Origin: Bradyrhizobium canariense | GTDB lineage: Bacteria; Pseudomonadota; Alphaproteobacteria; Rhizobiales; Xanthobacteraceae | Assembly: GCF_900105125.1 (NCBI RefSeq) | Contig: NZ_LT629750.1 | Location: forward strand, 2,046,001-2,110,000 | Length of the DNA: 64,000 bases | Direction of reading: 5' to 3' | Shown here: piece by piece, positions 9,242-15,733 of the stretch | Layout of the letters: every line of letters begins with the position of its first letter | Numbering within the stretch: position 1 is the stretch's first letter | Notes under the pieces: generated by a model | Told to the model about the DNA's origin: nothing | Database searches by the model: none | What the model saw: the letters and a program-made list of their open reading frames with translations, nothing else | Translations under genes and position numbers: made by a program

Positions 9242-9754
9242 GTGATCCGCGTCCTGCTCGTGCTTGTCATGCTTGCGGCGACCGCCGGCGCCGTGGTCGC
9301 CTATGGCGATCCAAACCAGCTCACGCGCGCCAGCAACACCGTCTCGGATTTGCTGCATCGAGGGTTGAAGCCGCCGCGGCGCGCCGTGCAGATTTCGCGC
9401 GGACAGAGCGGCGAGTTTTCCCTGCAAGCCAAGATCAACGGCGTGACAGCACCGATGGTGATCGATACCGGTGCGACCTCCGTCGTGCTCACCTATGAGA
9501 CGGCCAAGGCTGCGGGACTGCCGCTGGAGTTGCTCGATTACGACGTCGACGTCGAAACCGCCGGCGGACATACCAAGGCGGCGCGGCTGACGCTCGACCG
9601 TCTCGCCATCGGCAAGCTCGTCGAGCGCTCGGTGCCGGCGCTGGTGGTGCCGCATGGACAGATGAAAACCAATCTGCTCGGCATGAGCTTTCTGGATCGG
9701 TTGGAAAGCTGGGAAGTGCGCGCCGACAGATTGATGCTGCACGGCTATCCCTGA
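9242..9754 (+). CDS. Periplasmic retropepsin-like aspartic protease (TIGR02281-type)
   Basis: 170 residues from GTG 9242. An N-terminal hydrophobic segment (residues 3-20) acts as signal or anchor. The single catalytic motif is VIDTGATS with Asp75; the second half contains the family glycine motif LLGMSFLDRL. With one DTG motif the enzyme must dimerise to be active, as in retropepsins. The chain ends shortly after the flap-forming region, which is normal for the bacterial family (about 170-200 residues). Substrate unknown. Probably in an operon with the DUF1289 gene. Confidence 0.85.
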   Translation: MIRVLLVLVMLAATAGAVVAYGDPNQLTRASNTVSDLLHRGLKPPRRAVQISRGQSGEFSLQAKINGVTAPMVIDTGATSVVLTYETAKAAGLPLELLDYDVDVETAGGHTKAARLTLDRLAIGKLVERSVPALVVPHGQMKTNLLGMSFLDRLESWEVRADRLMLHGYP

Positions 9755-9803
9755 AATTCCGGACTGAGATCTCAGTTTGATATCCCGGACCAGGATATTG
9801 GGA

Positions 9804-10793
9804 TTACGCCGCTATCGGGGTCGCCGCGCGGCGTTCGACCAGCGCAATCGCCTGCCGCAAGACCTCAATGCCGGCAGTCGGTTTGACGCCGTTTTCGGCG
9901 AGGTGACGGCGGAATGCCCGCGCACCCGGCACCCCATGAAACGCGCCGACGAAATGGCGCGTGATTGAATGTAGCCGGACGCCGTGCGCCAGTTCTCGTT
10001 CGATATAGGGCAGCATGGCCTCGAACACGTCTTTCATCGCGGCACGCGGCGACCTCTCGCCAAACAACTCGGAATCGACCGTCAGCAATCGCCAAGGATC
10101 CTGATAGGCGGCGCGGCCCAGCATGACGCCATCGACATGATCGAGATGCTGTTTGGCCTCGTCAATGCTCGCAATGCCACCATTGATGATGATGGGCACA
10201 TTGGGCGACGACGCCTTCAGCCGATAGACCCTGTCATAGTCCAGCGGCGGGATATCGCGATTTTCCTTCGGTGATAGTCCGTTGAGCCAGGCCTTGCGGG
10301 CGTGCACGATCAGCGCATCGCTACCTGCGGCAACAACGTTGCGCGCCAGTACGTCCAATGCGATTTCCGGGTCCTGATCGTCGATGCCGATCCGGCATTT
10401 GACTGTGACCGGGATGTTGACGGCACGCTTCATGGCGTGAACGCCCTCGGCAACGAGCAGCGGCTCCGCCATCAGGCAGGCGCCGAAACGGCCGTCCTTC
10501 ACCCGGTCCGACGGACAGCCGACATTGAGGTTGATTTCGTCATAGCCGAAATCCTCGCCGATCTCAGCCGCGGTGGCGAGATCACGGGGATCCGAGCCGC
10601 CGAGCTGAAGTGCGACCGGATGTTCGCTGGCATCGAAACCCAGCAGGCGCTGCCGATCGCCATGGATGATGGCGCCAGTCGTCAGCATCTCCGTGTAAAG
10701 CCGCGCCCGGCGCGTCATCAGGCGATGGAAAACGCGGCAATGCCGGTCGGTCCAGTCCATCATTGGCGCAATGCAAAATCGATACGCTAACAT
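9804..10793 (-). CDS. dusA: tRNA-dihydrouridine synthase A
   Basis: 329 residues from ATG 10793. The flavin-binding TIM barrel opens with MLAYRFCIAPMMDWTDRH; the active-site cysteine is Cys93 in NLNVGCPSDRVKDGRFGACLM. ALQLGGSDP, VKCRIGIDD and INGGIAS are further DusA blocks. It reduces uridines (position 20/20a) in the D-loop of tRNAs using FMN and NADPH. The 5' end is the target site of a known class of integrative elements. Here the first 45 or so bases and the promoter most likely belong to inserted DNA, because two further displaced dusA 5' ends lie at 18.9 and 41.1 kb. The gene itself appears complete. Confidence 0.95.
   Translation of the reverse strand: MLAYRFCIAPMMDWTDRHCRVFHRLMTRRARLYTEMLTTGAIIHGDRQRLLGFDASEHPVALQLGGSDPRDLATAAEIGEDFGYDEINLNVGCPSDRVKDGRFGACLMAEPLLVAEGVHAMKRAVNIPVTVKCRIGIDDQDPEIALDVLARNVVAAGSDALIVHARKAWLNGLSPKENRDIPPLDYDRVYRLKASSPNVPIIINGGIASIDEAKQHLDHVDGVMLGRAAYQDPWRLLTVDSELFGERSPRAAMKDVFEAMLPYIERELAHGVRLHSITRHFVGAFHGVPGARAFRRHLAENGVKPTAGIEVLRQAIALVERRAATPIAA
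10748..10763. repeat. dusA attachment-site core (occupied copy)
   Basis: CGGTCCAGTCCATCAT encodes (minus strand) the start of MMDWT of DusA. The near-identical 15-mer CGGTCCAATCCATCA occurs at 18923-18937 and 41072-41086, each followed rightward by a dusA start. This is the point where the dusA reading frame and the repeated copies stop matching, so it is the likely crossover. Confidence 0.7.
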
Positions 10794-11149
10794 GTTGATG
10801 TTATTTCGCTTTACGTTCTCGTCTGGATTAGCTGATTTTAGGTTGGCACAAATTCAAAGCTGACTATTGGGGCATTTTCCTTTCATTTCAAGTTCTTAAG
10901 TCGATCGCCTGTTCGTCCCCGATGACGCCGCACCTTCTCCGGTACAGCATTGCAGTGCCGAATGAGTTCATGCAGTACCGCGCTAGTTCCGACTCTCCGT
11001 ACCAATCCCGTGCAAAGTAACGTGCAGCTCTGGCCACGCCTAGGATAGAACAAGCGCCATCGTAGTTTTGGCGGGAGCAAGGAAACCTGCGGGCGGCGAC
11101 CCGAGGTTAGCGTTTGCGCTATCAGAACCGCAGGCTTGCGAAAGCTTCG
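10794..11149. other. Left arm of element A: dusA promoter region with arm-type repeats
   Basis: No gene. It must hold the present dusA promoter. GGCATTTTCCTTTCATTTCAA (10870-10890) matches the equivalent positions right of the other two dusA starts. The repeats GGTACAGCA (10941-10949), TGCAGTGCC (10951-10959) and TGCAGTACCGCG (10971-10982) occur in the same order and spacing as at 19128-19170 and 41253-41293. Confidence 0.55.
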
Positions 11150-11226
11150 GCCCATATTAGGCTCGAAGAATGAGCGTTGCCCTCCGAAGGCAAAGGTCAC
11201 ACGTTCGAATCGTGTCAGGTGCGCCA
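11150..11226 (+). pseudogene. tRNA-Arg(CCG) relic (3' part)
   Basis: The 3' half folds perfectly. The anticodon arm is TTGCC-CTCCGAA-GGCAA with anticodon CCG, the variable loop AGGTC, the T arm ACACG-TTCGAAT-CGTGT, then CAGGTGC, discriminator G and encoded CCA. The 5' half does not fit: the would-be acceptor strand pairs at only about 4 of 7 positions and the D-loop lacks the GG pair. It is therefore a 3' fragment of the kind left as an attachment site by tRNA-specific integrases, or a decayed tRNA. Confidence 0.7.
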
Positions 11227-11319
11227 CTTCGGTACAAAACTGGGCACTCCAAAACCTGCCGTTTTTGCGCTGGAGGCGGCGACGGGCGTGCGCAACAGTG
11301 CGCTTTTCGACCCCATGAT

Positions 11320-11794
11320 GCGAATCTCTTTCGCGTCCACTTCGATGCGCTGGGCCAAGGCGCGGAGATGGTCGCGGCGATATTCGCACGAAGGAATACC
11401 CATCGCACTGGTTTCGCTCTACGTTCCCCTCTCCATGAGCGGCGTCGCACATATGCTCGCCGACGACACCAATTCGCACGAGACGATCTATTCGATCCTG
11501 GAACAGCGGATGGGCGTCGTCATCAAGGAAGCGCGGCACATTATCAAGACGACGGCGCTCGATGACCTCGACGCCTCGGCATTGCGCATGTCGCCGAACG
11601 ATGTCTGCCTGTGCATGGAGAGAATCACCTATTCGATGCAGAACCACCCGATCGAGATGATGATCTACACTTATCCTCCCGGTCGAATGCAATTCGAGAT
11701 GCTGCTGCCGAGGGATGATAAGAAACTCAAGGCGACAGCAGGTGACGAAGCCCAGGCAGCTAAAATGTCCGAACGGACGGCGCCTACCAGCTAA
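11320..11794 (+). pseudogene. GntR-family regulator remnant (UTRA ligand-binding domain only)
   Basis: The frame ending at 11794 carries a UTRA-like effector domain: EGIPIALVSLYVPLSM, YSILEQRMGVVIKEARHIIKTT, ERITYSMQNHPIEMMIYTYPPGRMQFEM. The N-terminal GntR winged helix is absent; upstream the frame enters the tRNA relic and a region with no homology. It stands divergently beside the ring-cleavage operon, so it was probably the operon's regulator and has lost DNA binding. A short separate product cannot be excluded. Confidence 0.6.
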
Positions 11795-11909
11795 TCCCTG
11801 CGCGGCCCCAAAATCGAATAACGGGCTTGTTGACAGCCCAGCCACAAACCGGTCGGTTCGAATCGCAGGCGACGCCTCAATGCACGCTCCGGCACGTGCA
11901 AAGCCGACC

Positions 11910-12716
11910 CTACATAAATCGGTCGGCGCCTCCCGATGCTTCTATGGTATCACCGGTAACAAAGCCGTTTCGGCCAGAACCGAGGAAGGCCGCGATCGCG
12001 GCGATTTCTCTGGCGCTGCCTGCGCGGCCAACCGGCGTGAGTTCCGCCGAGATATGTGACAGCACTTCGTCATCCGACAACCCAGCCAATTCCGGCCGAG
12101 ACCTCCGTACGGTCGGAATCATATTGTTTGCCCAGTTGTCTGTTGCGACGGCTCCGATTCCGATCGCGTTGACCAGGATGCCGTCCTTCGCAACCTCCAA
12201 CGCGAGGGATTTGGTCAGGTTATTGATGGCTGCGCTCAGCACATGGGATACAAACAGCTTCGGATTGGGGTAGATGCCGCCGATCGACGACATGTTGACG
12301 ATCCGACCCCACCGATTTTTCTGCATGTGAGGGATTGCCGCTTTACACAGTCTGCGCATCGAGGTCAGCTTGACGGCCGTCATTTCGGTCCAATCTTCCT
12401 CGGTCGAACTCATCAGGCCGCCCGCGTGAGCCCTGCCCGCGTTGTTGACGAGGATGTCGAGCGAACCGAACGTCGCAATCGCCTTATCGACGATGAGTTC
12501 GGCGGCGTCCGGCGCGGAAACATCGACCGCGATTGATGCGACCTTCGCACCCCGCTGCTCCAAGAGCGCCGTTTCAGCGGCTCTCAGCCGGGAAACGTCC
12601 CGCGCCGCGATGACAACGGCGACATTGTTGGCAAGGAATTCCTGAGCGACCGCGAGGCCGATCCCCGCACTCGCACCAGTCACTACGGCGACGCGTCCCG
12701 AGATTTCAAGATCCAT
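11910..12716 (-). CDS. SDR-family oxidoreductase with an atypical active site
   Basis: 268 residues from ATG 12716, preceded by GGAGAG. The Rossmann motif TGASAGIGLAVA (about 13-24), NNAGRAHAGG and VNMSSIGGIY are classical SDR features. At the place of the catalytic YxxxK the sequence reads SHVLS before AAINNLTKSL, so both Tyr and Lys are replaced. The C-terminal GFVTGDTIEASGGADRFM is complete. Some divergent SDR families also lack YxxxK, so it may bind NAD(P) without standard dehydrogenase chemistry. It lies 41 bases downstream of the MFS gene, in the same operon as ligB and ligA. Confidence 0.85.
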   Translation of the reverse strand: MDLEISGRVAVVTGASAGIGLAVAQEFLANNVAVVIAARDVSRLRAAETALLEQRGAKVASIAVDVSAPDAAELIVDKAIATFGSLDILVNNAGRAHAGGLMSSTEEDWTEMTAVKLTSMRRLCKAAIPHMQKNRWGRIVNMSSIGGIYPNPKLFVSHVLSAAINNLTKSLALEVAKDGILVNAIGIGAVATDNWANNMIPTVRRSRPELAGLSDDEVLSHISAELTPVGRAGSAREIAAIAAFLGSGRNGFVTGDTIEASGGADRFM

Positions 12717-12757
12717 CTTTCTCTCCAAGTAGATGTTGTGTCACAAAGGTTTAGTCG

Positions 12758-14047
12758 TCACGCCGGAAGGGCCTTGCCCTTGGTCTCCGGAAGCGTCATG
12801 AGCGCGATTATTGCGATCACATACAGCAGGGTGAGGCCGAGCACCGTGGACTGGTAGCCTCCGAGGCTCGAGAACAAGAACGCTGTGAGGATCGGTAGCG
12901 GAAATGCGACCAAACGCGCGAGGTTGAAGATGACGCCGGCGGCCGTCGAGCGAACACGGGTGTGGAACAGCTCGGGCAGATAGATCGGCATCCACGAGAA
13001 TACGCCAAGCGTAAATATGCCGAGGATGAAGACGCAGATCAAAGCGACCGTCAGGGTTTGCGGCGCGACATAGATCAGCAAGCCCGACAAGATCGCCCCA
13101 AGGAACGACAGATACATGTAGGGCTTCCGCCCAATCGCATCCGCAATAAATCCCGCGGTCATGTAGCCGAGAATGGAGCCGCCATTGTAGACAAGCGCGC
13201 TGATGCTTGCCCATGCGGAAGCCACCAGGCCCTGCTTTGCCGCGATGGCGCCGATATATGGTCCAGTCAATGCGGTGATGCCGTAAAAGACGGAAACCGT
13301 CACGGAAGCGATTATGAGAACCGCGAGCACGGTGGCGAAGGCGCCCTTGTCTTCGAACATCGCGACAAGTGTGAGCTTCCGCGCCGGGCCTTCATCATTG
13401 ACGCCGGCGTGCTTCGCCACCGCTTCCAGCCACAGCTTCGATTCCGGCACTTGCCTTCGAATATAGATCACCAGGATCGCCGGAAGCACGCCGATGACGA
13501 ACATCAGGCGCCATCCTTCAGGCCCCGCGTAGGGTTGGATGAGCAGCCAAAGACCGGCAGCCAGAAAAAACCCGAAGCCGTATCCGGATTGCATGAAACC
13601 AAGCGCCTTGGCCCGCGCAGAAGCCGGCCATGTCTCCGCAACGAGGGCCGTGCCCGTGCTCCATTCGGTTCCGAGGAACATACCGGTAAGGAACCGCAGC
13701 GCGATAAGCATCATGACCGACTGGCTAAGCGCCGTGAACGCAGTGAAGACGCAATAGCCGACGATCGAGATCATCAGCATTTTTTTGCGACCAACATAGT
13801 CGGCCATGATGCTGCCAATCGTCCCGCCTACCGCCCAGCCCATCAGCGTACCTCCGAGCGCTGTCCCGACCGCGAAGCGAATTTGGTCCGGGTCCGAGTC
13901 CGGAAGGAGGGAAACCATTGCAGCACTGCCGACGAGGATAAGTGTGCTGGTCTCGAACCCATCGAACATCCAGCCGATAAAACTGCTAAGCAGCGCTCGC
14001 TTCTGAACGATCCCTATCTCGCCCGACTCCATTTCCTTTTTCTGCAC
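12758..14047 (-). CDS. MFS transporter, probable organic or aromatic acid importer
   Basis: 429 residues from GTG 14047 (VQKKEMESGEIG), chosen because GGAGGAGAA lies just upstream. About 12 hydrophobic segments. FIGWMFDGFETSTLIL in TM1 is the D-G-F/D-E block of the metabolite/aromatic-acid:proton symporter group. DYVGRKKMLMISIVGY is the MFS loop 2-3 motif and FIADAIGRKPYMYLSF its second-half repeat. It would sit in the inner membrane and import the substrate of the co-transcribed ring-cleavage enzymes. The substrate is inferred from neighbours, not from the sequence. Confidence 0.85.
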   Translation of the reverse strand: MQKKEMESGEIGIVQKRALLSSFIGWMFDGFETSTLILVGSAAMVSLLPDSDPDQIRFAVGTALGGTLMGWAVGGTIGSIMADYVGRKKMLMISIVGYCVFTAFTALSQSVMMLIALRFLTGMFLGTEWSTGTALVAETWPASARAKALGFMQSGYGFGFFLAAGLWLLIQPYAGPEGWRLMFVIGVLPAILVIYIRRQVPESKLWLEAVAKHAGVNDEGPARKLTLVAMFEDKGAFATVLAVLIIASVTVSVFYGITALTGPYIGAIAAKQGLVASAWASISALVYNGGSILGYMTAGFIADAIGRKPYMYLSFLGAILSGLLIYVAPQTLTVALICVFILGIFTLGVFSWMPIYLPELFHTRVRSTAAGVIFNLARLVAFPLPILTAFLFSSLGGYQSTVLGLTLLYVIAIIALMTLPETKGKALPA

Positions 14048-14198
14048 GTTATTCTCCTCCCCATCGTTTTTGCTGTTTATGATTTCGATATTTTCACGCG
14101 GCCTCAATGACGTCCGCGCCACACACCTTCCTTCTGCGCGAAGGTCGCTAAAGCGCCGTCATCGCAACCCTGTTTCGGAGCCTCCGTGCGTATCGGCC

Positions 14199-14465
14199 TC
14201 ATTCGGAAGAACCCGTGCGCATGCGGCGGTTGAAGATCGGAAGCTTCAACCCGAAGACTTCGAACCGGCAAAGGATGAGCAGCAAAAAGGCCGATGAGCC
14301 TTCCCGATGCAGCCGCGCCACGTCGCCGGCTAACAAGACTGCGCGTTCATCGTCACTGAAAGGCATCGAGGAGACTGCCGCCTCCGGCTTCTCTAGAATG
14401 AGCGTCCTGAACTGTCTGTCGTGCAGCACGCGGCGGCAGAGCTTGTGGACGAGATAAACGTTCAT
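14199..14465 (-). CDS. ligA: Class III extradiol dioxygenase, small (LigA-like) subunit
   Basis: 88 residues. MNVYLVHKLCRRVLHDRQFR, PFSDDERAVLLAGDVARLHREGSSAFLL and RFEVFGLKLP are the LigA helical-domain blocks of protocatechuate 4,5-dioxygenase-type enzymes. The start ATG overlaps the ligB stop (ATGA), so the two subunits are translationally coupled. LigA caps the active site of LigB and carries no metal itself. The symbol reflects family, not proven substrate. Confidence 0.8.
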   Translation of the reverse strand: MNVYLVHKLCRRVLHDRQFRTLILEKPEAAVSSMPFSDDERAVLLAGDVARLHREGSSAFLLLILCRFEVFGLKLPIFNRRMRTGSSE

Positions 14466-15301
14466 GAGCCTGTGCCCCCTGCGCTCCAGGCCGCGAAGGC
14501 GTTGCCAAGTTCAGGCTGATTGATCAGCAGGGCGGGCGCTGACGGACCGATAATGCCCAGAGCCACGATCCAGTTGAGCAGCTCTCCACCAACGTTTCCG
14601 GCCTCCAGCATGCGGGCTTCGCTCGCTGCCTCGATCAGCTCGCCGTGTTCGCAAGATTGGATGCGTTCAAGTATCCAGCTGGCCCAGGCTGGATCAGGCA
14701 CTCCAAAGGTCTTGCCCAAGTCAGCCCGCGGTCCTCCGATTTCCAGACTGAGTGAACCACTGGCAACGATCGCCACGCGGCTCGCTGTTTTCAACGACCG
14801 AATAGCCTTGGCGATCGAGCGGCCAAGGGCGTAGCAGCGTGCCGCAGACGGCAATGGCGGCACAACGCAGTTGATGAAGATCGGAACGATCGGGAGCTCC
14901 ATTGCTGGAGTCATGAAATGAAGCGGCACCAGGGCTCCATGGTCGATCTCGAACTCCAAGGAGGAGGTGAAATCGAATCCGTCCTCAATCAGGAAACGCA
15001 GGATGTGACGCGCGGCCGCGCCATCTACCGTCAACTCGTACCAAGGCATGCCTGGCGTCTGATCGTTCGGGCCTGCCGTACGTTCCGCCGTGCCGATCGC
15101 GTAGGTTGGCCAATTGTCGAAAAAGAAGGTGTTGAAGTGGTCATTGTTGACCGTGAGGATCAGATCCGGCTTGGAGGCTTCGAGATGTGACCGAATCTTC
15201 GAGAAAAATTGAGCGGTTTCCGAACGCTCCCCCTCGAGCTGCGCCTCAACGACGAAGCTCGGCGTGTGGGGCACCGCATAAACTGCGACGATTTCTGCCA
15301 C
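14462..15301 (-). CDS. ligB: Class III extradiol ring-cleavage dioxygenase, catalytic (LigB-like) subunit
   Basis: 279 residues from GTG 15301 with GGGAGGG upstream. VYAVPHTPSFV supplies the first Fe(II) histidine (His12) and LTVNNDHFNTFFFDNWP the second region with the conserved NDH motif. FEIDHGALVPLHFM contains the catalytic histidine block, and VASGSLSLEIGGPR replaces the more usual GGLSH segment. It should open a catecholic ring with O2 in the cytoplasm. The relatives include protocatechuate 4,5-, gallate and methylgallate dioxygenases; the true substrate is unknown. First gene of the operon ligB-ligA-MFS-SDR. Confidence 0.8.
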   Translation of the reverse strand: MAEIVAVYAVPHTPSFVVEAQLEGERSETAQFFSKIRSHLEASKPDLILTVNNDHFNTFFFDNWPTYAIGTAERTAGPNDQTPGMPWYELTVDGAAARHILRFLIEDGFDFTSSLEFEIDHGALVPLHFMTPAMELPIVPIFINCVVPPLPSAARCYALGRSIAKAIRSLKTASRVAIVASGSLSLEIGGPRADLGKTFGVPDPAWASWILERIQSCEHGELIEAASEARMLEAGNVGGELLNWIVALGIIGPSAPALLINQPELGNAFAAWSAGGTGS

Positions 15302-15733
15302 GCCTCTGGCCCTCCCGAGTTATAGCTGAGGGTTGGTCATGCCAACTCTCCCGGACGGCTCTTGGTTACCGTCGGGCTACACTCGGCCGCCCGGCCTCCA
15401 GATTCCATGTGGTTGCCTTTCAGACGTCTGAAAAAGCGTCATCGGCAGCGTCCGCAATCTGGGTTTGAACGAACGCCGCTCGCGCCCATATGGCTGCACG
15501 TTGGCCGAACGCATTTTCTGGAAATGGGCATGTCTTTGCCAATCTTCCGGCGAAGCGGATTCGGCCACTATCTCCCCGCAGCTCCATGGAACCGGCGGGT
15601 TAACGAAAATATCTTCGCGGGATCAAAGTCTTGCTAAAAGAAAGTTGATGGCGAAGAAAATGCTCGTAAGCTCTTGTCGGCAATCGGAGCTCAGGTCCAG
15701 AGCCCCGTCGCCCGGAGGAGCAACGCCCTTATC
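15302..15733. other. Divergent promoter region, no gene supported
   Basis: About 430 bases between the ligB operon (leftward) and the large regulator (rightward). It must contain both promoters. Short frames here have no recognisable content. GGAGGAG at 15714-15720 could serve the regulator start at 15734, but the spacing is long. Confidence 0.4.

Noticed and set aside
10883..11845. 320-codon minus-strand frame
   Set aside because: Crosses the tRNA-Arg relic and lies antisense to the UTRA remnant; no recognisable content.
12962..14110. 382-codon plus-strand frame over the MFS gene
   Set aside because: Antisense shadow; charged, low-complexity composition.
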